Made by a program: the position numbers and the translations under genes
Notes under the pieces: generated by a model
Database searches by the model: none
The model's input: only the letters and a program-made list of their open reading frames with translations
Told to the model about the DNA's origin: nothing
NCBI GenBank assembly: GCA_963576725.1
Contig: OY755238.1
Location: 26,814,334 to 26,878,333, forward strand
Length of the DNA: 64,000 nt
Direction: 5' to 3'
Source: Azorinus chamasolen
Taxonomy: Eukaryota; Mollusca; Bivalvia; Cardiida; Solecurtidae
Shown here: positions 36,455 through 45,841 of the stretch, piece by piece
Layout of the letters: each line of letters begins with the position of its first letter
Numbering within the stretch: position 1 is the first letter of the stretch

Positions 36455-38123
36455 ATGGGGGTAAAAGGTATCAGTCAGACGGTCGTTATCATAAACAACG
36501 CAAGCACGATAGACCAGAATCAACAGCTTTTAGCGAGATTCCCGAATATCGGAGCCAACGATGTTATAGTCCCTGGGACAGCCCACCTAGCCTTCCAGAG
36601 CAATCTGGAATCAACCGACGCTAATCGTACAGTTGTAAACAATCTGGGTCGGGCCATGGTAAAGAAGACCACGATAAAGATCTCCGGAAACGAGGTGATG
36701 AGTGTCGATGATAGCGACGTCTACGAGTGCTACCGAGACCTCTGGAAAACCGATAATGAGCGGAAGAATTCCCAGTACCAGGGGGATTGACACCACTACG
36801 AATAGATATGTGCCAAAGTTGAGAGTAAACACCGGAGACAAGCCTAATGGAAAACAGAAGGACGTTGCCGCTGCAAATGCTTACGGTAATCGCTTCATCA
36901 TCCCGCTTGATTTCGAAATCCTTGAGAGTCACATGCCCTTCTTCCAGTCGGCGTTCGGGGACAGGCTTGCGTATGAACTCACGTTTAATGAATACAGCCG
37001 TGTGATCCAGGCAGACAACGACGCCAATGCTAAGTTCTCTATTGAGAAAATTGAATTGGAGTACGTGGTAGCCACTAATAAGGAGATTGCCGATAACATC
37101 CACCAACAGTACGCTGGGAGGATGTCTATCTTTTTAAATTGAATACTGCTTAAGCCGGTGCTAGGGGGCGAGAGTAGTGTTGCACTTTTAATTACTACTC
37201 ATGAAGAGACTCAATAAAACCGAGTGTGCAATTTTCTCTTTTTGCATTTCTACGTTTGCTTTCGAAGGATCACTCATTTTAAGAATATATGTACTTCACA
37301 ACAGCAGGTGTTAAGTGCATGTGTAGCGGCCGTTTAAAGTCGCCCCGTACTTCATTCTCAGTGTTGTTATATTTTCTGGTCCTTCGGGATCATTAGTTGT
37401 GATGTTTTTAGTTTTGAAAATTGAATGCTGCTTAAGCCGGTGCAAGGGGGCGTGAGTAGTGTTGCACTTTTAATTACTACTCATGCACAGACACAATAAA
37501 ACCGAGTCAGCAATTTTCTCTTTTTGAATTTCTACTTTTGCTTTCGAAGGATCACCCATTTTCAGAATATTTATACGAACGTGTTTTACGCCACAGGAAG
37601 ATCCCAAAAGATAAATCTGATACACTGTGGAACATAAACCTGAACGTCTCTGCCAGGTCTAAGAAAGGAGTTTTAATACTATTTAAAGAGCCGGAAGATG
37701 CATTTGCCCCCGAAAGCGATGCCTTCTATAACCCAAAAATAACTAAGGTGGAGGTAACGGTAGAAGGAGTTCCAAACCAGCTCTACGCTCAAGGAATGCG
37801 TTCCTACCAGCTGTGGGATGAAGGTAGGAAGATTATGTCTGGAGGGTCTAAACGACATCCCGAAGTGGCTATGGTTGCGAAAGATTTAGGACTGCACGCA
37901 AAATTACCTCACTGAAGAATTTGCCCTTTGGCTGGACCTGAGGTCTACCGATAATGATGGTTTGCATGGTAATGGACGTCGTCCCGTAAAGGCGAGCGAG
38001 GGTATTACAATTCAAATCTCCAAAGAAGTGAAAGCGAAAGGTGCTTTAAACATGTACCTCTACATCATTATGGACGCACAGCTGAATATTGAAAATGGAC
38101 TATTCGCCTCAGCACATTACTAA
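36455..38123 (+). pseudogene. Major capsid-like protein, broken
   Basis: The frame opens at 36455 and is readable in four pieces. 36455-36787 is followed by a frame change near 36780. 36785-37133 is then cut by the D1 insertion (37134-37570). 37571-37913 is followed by a frame change near 37910. The last piece ends at TAA 38121-38123. In total this corresponds to roughly 410 codons of original gene. The pieces share a beta-rich, Asp/Asn-rich style and recognisable blocks such as PGTAHLAF and NRFIIPLDFEILE. I recognise this as the large structural protein that sits before the packaging ATPase in a group of endogenous elements of cnidarians and molluscs; the jelly-roll capsid role is inferred from position and family. 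The 3' end overlaps the ATPase start by 29 bases. Confidence 0.6.
37134..37570 (+). repeat. Dispersed repeat D1, copy 4 (tandem), inserted in the capsid-like gene
   Basis: One partial and one longer D1 unit lie head to tail (TTGAATACTGCTTAAGCCGG at about 37140, TTGAATGCTGCTTAAGCCGG at about 37421). Both hold the CAGACTC/GAGTCTG-type hairpin in slightly degraded form. The capsid reading resumes at about 37571. A short CTTT/TTT repeat at the edges may be the target duplication. Confidence 0.75.
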
Positions 38124-39342
38124 AGAACCTCCCTCAGCGATTATCTGTGGAATGACAGGATGTGGAAAAACGGTATTTGCCATAAACTTACCCGAGGGTC
38201 CGTTTTACGGAATATTTAATCATATTGTTATCCTCTGTCCGATACTTGAGCACAATAAGACTTACCAAGAACGATCGTGGGTTTTGACAAAGATGTTTAC
38301 GTTGTAGATCCGAGTGAACGCCTTCATGACTACCTGCGCGCTTTGTACCAGATATTCCAGGGCGAACGGACATTGTATAGTATTGATGATATGGCCGCTA
38401 ACAGGCAACTTACTAAAAAGAAAGATATGCTTTCCGAATGGAAGGGGTCAATGCAAGATGGTACCTAAGTCCATTTTTTGAAAAGTGGAGAAAATCGCAT
38501 TTTTGTGAAAATTTGGGTTAACTGTGACACAATTTTAAAAATTTTAACGATTGACGATTTACCATTTGTATGTTAAACTACTGAAATTGTGGAAATGTTG
38601 AAGTGTTAATAAAAGATTAATTGTAAAAATACTGTTTTATATTAATTATGTTAAAGCAAAATGGGACCTAAGTCCAATTATATTTAGGCAAAATTTGTAT
38701 TTTCTTTTCATACATTTGTTGAGGTTAATTGTTCAATTTTGCAACATAATATTAATTTCTGTAACTGAAATCATATAGTTAGTAATGAATACTAACCGGA
38801 ATATTCTAAAACACTCAAAATTCAGGCAGTTAGTTTTAGTATGTCCAATCTACTATGTGTTCCATGTATTTACGTGCATATGCAACAAAGGTCCTAAATC
38901 CATCTTGCACTCTTGTAATATTCTTGTGAACACCATTTTTCCTGTTTAAACGTAAATATCACACATTTTCGGAATGCTATTATGAGGAGAAAGTTGAATC
39001 CATGCTACAGTGGTCCTAACTCCATTTTTGTTTTTTTAAAAAATGGAGTTAAGTACCATCTTGCACTGACCCCTTCAAAGGGCGTTTAGTGGCCGGCACG
39101 CGAAGCAGTCGGTTTGGGTCTTAACTCAGAAGTACAATTCAGTTCTCAAATACCTTCGTAAGCAAAAAGGCTGGGTCGCTCACTTTCACTGTAAGGACCG
39201 ATACTCATTTTAGGAGTGTCTGCGTGAGAACGATATTATCCCAACTTCTGAGAGGCTTATAATTCGGGACAGGTTGGCTAAAACTAAGCACGCTAAGCTG
39301 ATTTTAAATACTTCCCAGCCAGGTAATTATAGAATAATATGA
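38095..39342 (+). pseudogene. A32/FtsK-type genome-packaging ATPase, broken
   Basis: The start is set at ATG 38095, inside the end of the capsid-like gene. The Walker A motif GMTGCGKT is at 38149-38172 and a Walker B-type stretch LYSIDD at 38373-38390. Such ATPases drive DNA into preformed capsids. The gene is broken in three ways. A frame change lies near 38280. A 634-bp MITE occupies 38442-39075. An in-frame TAG stands at 39211-39213. Coding text resumes at 39082 (AFSGRHAKQSVWVLTQ, a sensor-like block) and ends at TGA 39340-39342. Motifs are otherwise well kept, so decay is moderate. Confidence in the ATPase fold is high; the viral assignment rests on the neighbours. Confidence 0.75.
38442..39075. 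mobile_element. 634-bp MITE with ~37-bp inverted ends, inside the ATPase gene
   Basis: The left end AAGGGGTCAATGCAAGATGG is the inverse of the right end CCATCTTGCACTGACCCCTT with one difference. The match continues into GTACCTAAGTCCATTTTTT / AAAAAATGGAGTTAAGTAC. Partial copies of the end motif recur inside (GGGACCTAAGTCCA near 38662, GGTCCTAAATCCATCTTGCA near 38891, GGTCCTAACTCCATTTTT near 39012). No target duplication is obvious. The superfamily is unknown. Confidence 0.8.
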
Positions 39343-39414
39343 TTAAAAGTTTTCATGTTGCTTTATTTGGTGGATTGCTATTCGTTTTAGTTTGGGAAGT
39401 GTGTGTGTATAGCA

Positions 39415-40110
39415 ATGGAGTGTGATGATATTATAGACTCGCTTCTGGAAACAGAAAACAGCACCCCACCACCTGTGTACTCGCCAACGAAGGATGGAGA
39501 GCCTGGATATATTTTAACCCTTCGCTTGCTGAATTTTAAAATGCATTTCTCCTTCTTTACCCATGCTCTGTTGTATAATTACATATATCTTCACTGTGTA
39601 CAAGTATTTCGCTGTACAGTCACTGCTGTGGAGTGCACTGGTTGCACAATCAACTTGTAAATAGTGCAGACCCTGATGAGACAGCTCCTGCAGGAGCTGT
39701 CTCATCTGGGTCTTCACTATTTACAGGTAGGTATATTGACGCGATTAGCAAGTTAGCCGCTCTGGTCATGGGATGCCATTCAAAGCTGTACCTAGGTAAA
39801 GTCATGTTTGCAGATCATGTTGGAGACATGAGTAAAGAAGAGATAGAGGAGCTTTACGCCCGCTACGAGACCAGGTTGGGGCGGATATGACAGAGACGCT
39901 TGGTACAGTAACCCTTCAGTGATATAGCAAACTGGCGGCTTACCCACTACTGATCCCAGATGACCGACAGAATTTACTTGTTACTGACCTTAAGATAGAC
40001 CCATTTGTTGGGCATGCAATAAGTGCTGCTACTTGCGAACTTTATCACCGTTGTGATATGTACTTAGCTCCCCTAACGGTCATACTCAACACAATTAAAC
40101 ATTTTCAAAG
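39415..40110 (+). pseudogene. Conserved unknown protein of the virion module, broken
   Basis: ATG at 39415 opens an acidic N-terminus (ECDDIIDSLLETE). The frame is interrupted by an M1-type MITE (about 39512-39730). It resumes with IDAISKLAALVMG and ELYARYETRLG, changes frame near 39880, meets TGA at about 39924, and continues with LKIDPFVGHAI and MYLAPLT to about 40110. I recognise the resumed part as the conserved protein that follows the ATPase in related elements, but I know no function for it. It is helical and soluble in character. Confidence 0.5.
39512..39730. mobile_element. M1-type MITE inside the conserved unknown gene
   Basis: TTAACCCTTCGC stands at the left. The hairpin GTGCAGACCCTGATGAGACA / TGTCTCATCTGGGTC is centred on CTCCTGCAGGAG. 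Host text reads TATATT on both sides (39506-39512 and 39731-39737), suggesting a short target duplication that is not TTAA. Confidence 0.65.
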
Positions 40111-40127
40111 ACCTACAAATATAGATC

Positions 40128-40330
40128 ATGGAAACACAACCGGACACTGTAGAGAAAGTAACCAAAGTTAAAGATCCTAAGAAGGTGGTTGCGGGTAAAA
40201 TAAGCGGCTATATGAAAAAGACAAAAACAAGAAGAGCTCGTTAAACAGCTTCAGATTTATAAGGAAAAGTGTTTAACACCTACTGAACATTGGTTAACAC
40301 CTACTGAACATTGTTCAACATCTACTGAAA
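40128..40330 (+). pseudogene. Small basic protein of the virion module, frameshifted
   Basis: ATG 40128 opens a Lys-rich peptide (TKVKDPKKVVAGKISGY), closed by TAA at 40242-40244. A neighbouring frame continues a plausible coiled, charged tail (QEELVKQLQIYKEK), which then runs into a minisatellite at 40268. Small basic proteins of this sort usually bind DNA or sit in virion cores; that role is a guess. Confidence 0.45.
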
Positions 40331-40356
40331 GTGTTTAACACCTACTGAACATTGTA
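40268..40356 (+). repeat. ~22-24-bp minisatellite inside the module
   Basis: Four units of TTAACACCTACTGAACATTG with small changes (one reads TTCAACATCTACTGAAAGTG). Confidence 0.85.
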
Positions 40357-40509
40357 CTGAACAAAACTCTACTCTTAGGTGGGTGTTAATTGGGGAATTT
40401 CAGTAGTCTCAGGTTTTGTAATTTGGGAGTGGTCATAAACAGCAAATACACAACATACTTCGGAACCTACACCCATTTTGAATAAAATAGATCCACACTA
40501 TATGATATA

Positions 40510-40749
40510 ATGTCAACCGCAACCGCAGATGGAAAATAAATTGCTAACGCTATCTATCATGGAGCTGTAATAACAGGGCTTGCAGTTGGGTATGCCCGGA
40601 TAAATAAGGCCACTCTAGGGGGCGTGTACGCTAAACTAGATTTCACCCATCGAGATGTTGGTATGATTATAGTAGAGGTCACAGCCGCCCTTGCCACTAG
40701 ATACCTCCTCATAAAGCGGGGCCTCATCCCAGCCGATATTTTGAAGTAA
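40510..40749 (+). pseudogene. 79-codon membrane-associated protein of the virion module, one internal stop
   Basis: ATG 40510 to TAA 40747-40749, open except for TAA at codon 10 (40537-40539). The translation has a hydrophobic segment (IYHGAVITGLAVGY), a conserved-looking LDFTHRDVGM block and a second apolar stretch (IIVEVTAALATRYLLI). I recognise the pattern as a short protein found between the ATPase cluster and the next membrane protein in related elements. A role in a virion membrane or capsid is inferred. Confidence 0.5.
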
Positions 40750-40769
40750 TGTTTTCAAAGTAAATAAGA

Positions 40770-41205
40770 ATGGCTAGAATAACAATGATGTTAGCTGGTG
40801 CAGTCGCTACTGCAGTGGCGTTCACTGGTAGTAATTATTTATACAGTATGTTCAAGAGTTCTGGCGTTGAGAAAAAGCGTAGACGGCACGATGCCGCTAT
40901 AGAAAAACTTCAGACAGCACAGGTGGCCTGGGCTAAAAAACGGACCAAGAGGTTGGATTATTTTCAGGATGAGCTTCGCCGGCAAGGTCACGCCATCCAA
41001 ACATTTAAAGAGGTAGATATGGCTATGCAGGAGTATGCTCTATTCATGCCTAAGAAAAGTAAAATGTTAACACCACGTCACCACAAACCTCAAATATCTG
41101 ACTATTATACTCCATCCGGTGACCAGCAAGCTAGGGAAATATGTTTCATTACATTAGCACTTGGTGCTGCCGGGCTTGCCGGGTATTACATCGAGAAGAA
41201 AGTTG
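40770..41205 (+). CDS. Two-helix membrane protein of the virion module; the only unbroken gene
   Basis: ATG 40770 opens about 145 codons without a stop. Residues about 5-27 are hydrophobic (MMLAGAVATAVAFTGSNYLY), followed by a long basic, coiled-coil-like middle (KKRRRHDAAIEKLQ...) and a Tyr/Pro-rich block (ISDYYTPSGD). A second hydrophobic segment at about 122-141 (FITLALGAAGLAGYYI) follows. A D1 repeat begins right after this, so the last residues in the open frame (to 41315) come from the repeat and the natural end is lost or moved. It is likely a minor virion or membrane protein by position. Expression is unlikely in a dead element. Confidence 0.5.
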
Positions 41206-41645
41206 ATTATTTCATTCTCAGTGTTGTTATACCTTCTGATCTTTCGAGATCATTAATTTCAGTACTTCTAGTTCTGAAAATTGAATACCGCTTAAGCTGG
41301 TGCAAGCGGGCGTGAGCAGTGTTGCACTTTCAATTACTGCTCATGAACAGACTCAATAAAACCGAGTCTGCAATTTTCTCTCTTTGTGTTGCAATTTTTG
41401 CTCTCGGGGCAATTCCCTTCAGAATTTATACGTAATTTCAGTGTTGCTATATTTTCTGATCCTTCGGGATCATTAGTTTTGATGTTATTAGTTTTGAAAA
41501 TTGAATACTGCCTAAGCCGGTACTAGGGGGCGTGAGTAATGTTGCACTTTTAATTACTACCCATGAACAGACTCAATAAAACCGAGTCTGCAACTTTCTC
41601 TTTTTGCATTTCTACTTTTCCTTTCGAAGCATCACCCATTATCAG
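41205..41645 (+). repeat. Dispersed repeat D1, copy 5 (tandem pair)
   Basis: Two head-to-tail D1 units lie here, each with TTGAATACYGCYTAAGCYGG and a perfect CAGACTC(AATAAAACC)GAGTCTG hairpin (about 41347 and 41574). The pair sits directly at the end of the membrane-protein gene. Confidence 0.8.
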
Positions 41646-41797
41646 AATATTATCTATTAATAATGTTAACATTTTCTCAATCTAAAACAGCTTTTCTTAT
41701 ACTACTAGAAATGTTTGAAGAAAATAAAATCATATAGAAACCGGCGTAAAGCCTCAATTACAAGAAAGGTTTAAAAATATCAAGAATATTATGGTGA

Positions 41798-42121
41798 ACT
41801 CTGGAAACATTCGCGGGTCCGCCCGCTGAAGAGTCGGAAATCCGTTTTATTAAATGTCCCATTAGCACATTAAACAACATTTCGTTTGAGTGTGTTTATC
41901 ACGAATATGAGTATGATAATGACTGTCTCTTATTGCCCTACGATACGAGGAGGCTCCTCTATAAGAATAAAGAATACATGTAAATAGTTGATTATTGGGA
42001 AGACGGAGCTATGCAACAAAACTGTACGAAGGACTACTGTAAGGTACATCTTGCTCGTTTACGGAAGAGCGAGGGGACAAAGCCCTGTAATATCTGCGGG
42101 AGAGGAGTTAGAAATAAATAA
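41798..42121 (+). pseudogene. Cys-pair (zinc-ribbon-like) protein of the virion module, one stop
   Basis: A frame open from 41798 to TAA 42119-42121, with one TAA at about 41981. The front part is acidic and Tyr-rich (FECVYHEYEYDNDCLLL). The end has paired cysteines (NCTKDYC...KPCNICGRGV) and basic residues, resembling a zinc ribbon. I associate this tail with a small protein of the same element group. No function is known to me. Confidence 0.45.
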
Positions 42122-42589
42122 TGCGTATGTTATAAGTGTGGATATAATAAAATACAATGTGGAGAAAGACAGCTGGACAGTAGGGTCTTCCAAAGAGAGG
42201 TTAAACGTCTTATGTCCATAGATATTTCGATTTAAGGAAAGGTATTTTATATACATGGATATTAATAAAGAATATATTTAAGGGCATTTACTTATTTTTA
42301 CATATATTGAAGATCACATGTCTACTTGTTTACAATGAAATTACTAAATATAGACTTTCTGGAAATTTCTATCCACAAAACAAGATCATGTGACTGCTTG
42401 TTTACCAACAGATTATCAAATATATATTTCTAGAACAATCTACATAATTACATATTATTCTCTTTAATATTCCATGACCTTCTAGAAGATTCTAAGAACT
42501 TCTAAAAGTTCTATGGATACAATAATGCAATTTAAGACATTTAAATACTAAGTAAAAATCAAAATCAATTTATAAACATGTTTACATAA

Positions 42590-42892
42590 CACCCTGTTTC
42601 CCTGTTCTGTATCGAGGGCTTGGTGCAAAACTATTCTAACTCCTTCACTTTGTGAAGGAGTTAGAATAGTTTTGCACCAAGCCCTCGATATGTACTCCAA
42701 ATTTCAATATCTGCTGAATATTCATGAACAAAATATGGAACATTGTAGTCATTTTATAAAGTAAAGAAACAATTCTTTCAATTTTCATTAGCAAACAGAG
42801 CAGAACCAGATCAGTCAGCTCCTATAGGAGCCATCTGGTTTGGGTCTGCTCTGTTTGCAGATGTGTGAAAAGGCATTTATATGAAGGAAATG
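42590..42892. mobile_element. M1 MITE, reverse orientation, carrying a nested palindrome
   Basis: The left end reads CCCTGTTTCCCTGTTCTGTA and the right end AAGGAAATGG before TTAA at 42893-42896. It contains GCTGAATATTCATGAAC and the M1 hairpin (GCAAACAGAGCAGAACC ... GCTCCTATAGGAGCC). The palindrome at 42610-42690 has landed near its left end. Confidence 0.7.
42610..42690. repeat. Perfect palindrome, 39-bp stem and 3-base loop (family P3)
   Basis: TATCGAGGGCTTGGTGCAAA... pairs without mismatch with ...TTTGCACCAAGCCCTCGATA around the loop TTT. A second copy with two mismatches is at 61321-61393. As DNA it would extrude as a cruciform; as RNA it would be a 39-bp duplex. TA flanks the CGAGGG ends. 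Confidence 0.92.
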
Positions 42893-42949
42893 GTTAAATT
42901 TCTTCAAAGTTCAGAGTTCAGACCATTTTTATGTCACCTCCTGAGAGAC

Positions 42950-42990
42950 AGTGTGTCACTAAGGGATCACTTTTCCATCGTCTGTCCGTC

Positions 42991-43025
<35 letters not shown>

Positions 43026-43235
43026 CACACTTTCTTTTTTGGGCTGTCATTTCTAAACGTATCATTATAGAGCTTTCAAATTTCACACATGGAACACGCG
43101 TGATGAGAGGAAGTGTCATGCACAAGGGCCACAACACATCAATATATTTTTAGTTATTCCCCTTTTTCATATTAATAATAAGTTTTTGTGTCAGCTGCGA
43201 GCAGGTGACACACGTGTTCCTCCGAATATTCTTGT
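42950..43235 (+). repeat. Bivalve repeat end with (GTCY)n
   Basis: Runs of CCGTCTGTCTGTCCGTCCG are followed by text ending GTGTCAGCTGCGAGCAGGTG. The inverse of that ending is seen at 59105-59160. Two copies of one dispersed element in opposite orientation. Confidence 0.7.
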
Positions 43236-43449
43236 TCATATAAATCAGTCAAATCCTAAAGTTATGCACATATTTATATATTTAAAATAAGGCTAACAAG
43301 ACATTATCCATCAGTTTATCTGATATGGCAAAGACCTATATACACACATATCATAGGTCTTAAGTTATCGTTCTGAATACTTTTAAATCTTAAGAAAATA
43401 TCATTATGTCTTACATGAATATTGAACAGGGAAAGGGATACCCAACCAT

Positions 43450-44435
43450 GGACATTTTGACCTGTCTTATTTACCGAGATTTAGACCTGTTGTATTTACC
43501 GACATTTAGACCTGTCTTGTTTACCAATATTTAGATCTGTATTATTTACCGACATTTAGACCTGTCTTGTTTACCGACATGTCTTATTTACCGACATTTA
43601 GACTCGTCTTGTTTACCGACATTTAGACCTGTCTTATCTACCGACATTTAGACCTGTCTTATTTACCGACATTTAGACCTGTCTTATTTACTGAGATTTA
43701 GACCTGTCTTATTTACCGACATTTAGACCTGTCTTATTTACCGACATGTCTTATTTACCGACATTTAGACCTGTCTTATCTACCGACATTTAGACCTGTT
43801 TTGTTTACCGAGATTTAGGCCTGTCTTGTTTACCGACATGTCTTATTTACCGATATTTTACCTGTCTTGTTTACCGACATTTATACCTGTCTTGTTTACC
43901 GAGATTTAAACCTGTCTTGTTTACCGACATGTCTTATTTACCGACATTTAGACCTGTCTTATTTACCCACATTTAGTCCTGTCTTATTTACCGAGATTTA
44001 GACCTGTTTTGTTTACCGAGATTTAGACCTGTTTTATTTACCGACATTTAGACCTGTCTTATTTACCGACATTTAGTCCTGTCTTATTTACCGAGATTTA
44101 GACCTGTTTTGTTTACCGAGATTTAGACCTGTCTTGTTTACCGACATGTCTTATTTACAGAGATTTAAACCTGTCTTATTTACTCACATTTAGACCTGCC
44201 TTATTTACCGAGATTTAGACCTGTCTTGTTTACCGACATTTAGACCTGTCTTATTTACCGACATTTAGACCTGTCTTATTTACCGAGATTTAGACCTTAA
44301 CGAGTTTTAGACCTGTCTTGTTTACCGACATTAAACTTGTCTTGTTTACCGACATTTAGAACTGTCTTATTTACCGACATTTAGACCTGTCTTATATACC
44401 GACATTTAGATCTGTCTTGTTCACCGACATTTAGA
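43450..44435 (+). repeat. 25-bp minisatellite (TTTAGACCTGTCTTATTTACCGACA)
   Basis: About 40 units lie head to tail, with variants at fixed positions (CTTATTT or CTTGTTT, GACA or GAGA) and repeated deletions that leave a 15-bp short unit (CGACATGTCTTATTTAC). Blocks of units with the same variant order recur, indicating segmental amplification. Confidence 0.95.
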
Positions 44436-45713
44436 TAATGTTTCGGGTGCATGGTTCACACAGGTTTCACCGTATCTGATTTCAACTTCCTTGTCTTTAG
44501 TTATAACGCGTTCAGGCACAACTCGGGGATAGATATTATCGATCCGGTAGAATTCTAAAATATCACCTGCTTAACCCTTTCCCTTATATAAACGTGTTTT
44601 CACGCATCTGCAAACAGAGTAGATCTAGATCTGATTATGGTATATACAGTAATCTACTGCAATCCTGCCATTGGGTCTGTACTGTTTCGTAATGTATATT
44701 TATGTAGATCTATATCCACTCGTAAAATTACTTGTAAAATGTGATTTCGACTGTTAAAATCGTCAACAGAGGAACAAGCTCTAGCGAAACGAATAAGTTG
44801 AGCTATATAAACTCCGTAAGACGGGTCACGAGGAACATCTCCGTTAAGATGAGAGAAATTTACAATATTAAAACCAAAATCGTCTCATTTGTCATAAATT
44901 TTAGAAGAAATTCCATTGTCAATTTTAACGTCTAAATCAAGAAAAGCTGCTTAAGTGTCGGAAGGGTTAGCTTTATTCAAATATGTGTACTATTTCGTTT
45001 TACGCTACAATCATAGATTATAATCACCTGGAAAAGGGTGCATGGCTACCAGTGATCATTTCAATCACCTTCTACACATGCACATACTTTATCAATGAAC
45101 CAGGCCGGGATTACAGAAACCATTTAAGATCCTAAATTAGCTTTCTGTATGACATTCAAGCTGCATTAAGCTGCCACCTGTCTCGAAGATCAATACCTAT
45201 GCCAAATTGAATGTCCAGTTTAGAAGGGATTGACTGTACATTAATAACAAAACCATTCACCCTATGAATTCGGAACACACATGCATGCCATTTGTGTAAA
45301 CAATGTAGACCCAGATCAGAGGGCTCCTAGAGTCAATCAAAATTCTGTAGCAAGCTTAAGCCTTTCATGCCGAGTGGACTCTATAATCAAACACGGATGG
45401 GTTCCTCTGTAACGAGGTCAGCATTGAACATTTGTAGACAACTCCAATAAAAACTGAAGAATGTTGACTGACACTTAGCCATAAAATGATAACGCCATGG
45501 AAAGATTTGTCCATGGAAATTCAGTAGGTATTGAAATTTGGAATTAATATAGAACAGGGTTAGAGTTAACTAAACTGTCCAGACCTTACTTTTGAACCCA
45601 TCTATCATGAGCCATATGGAGGAGGCACAGTAAACAAAATTGACATTGGTGGGTTCAGCAAACAGTGTAGACCCAGATCAGAGGGCTCCACCAAGAGTCA
45701 TCTGGGTCCATGC

Positions 45714-45841
45714 TTATAAAGCTTTTAGTTGAGTCTGAGTTTCGTTCTCAGGCTTTTGATTAGTCAGATTTGAGCCAAAGGCTCAAATCTGACCAATCAA
45801 AAGCTTGAGAACGATCTCAGACTCAACTAAAAGCTTTATAA
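45714..45841. repeat. 128-bp hairpin inserted in an M1 hairpin
   Basis: TTATAAAGCTTTTAGTTGAG pairs with CTCAACTAAAAGCTTTATAA, and the pairing continues to a centre at GGCTC/GAGCC. Outer M1 arms (AGCAAACAGTGTAGACCC at 45657 and GCGTCTATACTGTTTGCC near 45848) lie on both sides, so one hairpin sits inside the other. Confidence 0.85.

Larger units (their letters stand above)
36455..42121 (+). mobile_element. Dead virion-gene module of a Polinton/adintovirus-like dsDNA element
   Basis: Seven genes in one direction, tightly packed where not interrupted, include a capsid-like gene immediately followed by an A32/FtsK-type packaging ATPase. The capsid-ATPase pairing and the small membrane proteins behind it are typical of midsize dsDNA elements of the Polinton/adintovirus kind. 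Every gene but one has a stop or frameshift, and three unrelated repeats have landed inside coding sequence. It is therefore an old, inactive integrated copy. No protein-primed DNA polymerase, retroviral-type integrase or terminal inverted repeats are visible in this window. The module is either a fragment or belongs to a lineage with a different replication set. The exact family is inferred. Confidence 0.65.

Noticed and set aside
36621..37106. 161-codon minus-strand frame under the capsid-like gene
   Set aside because: It is the antisense shadow of the plus-strand coding text, which has the recognisable blocks.
43450..44435. Possible CRISPR-like array because of regular short repeats
   Set aside because: Units are contiguous with no unique spacers, and the context is an animal genome; this is a minisatellite.
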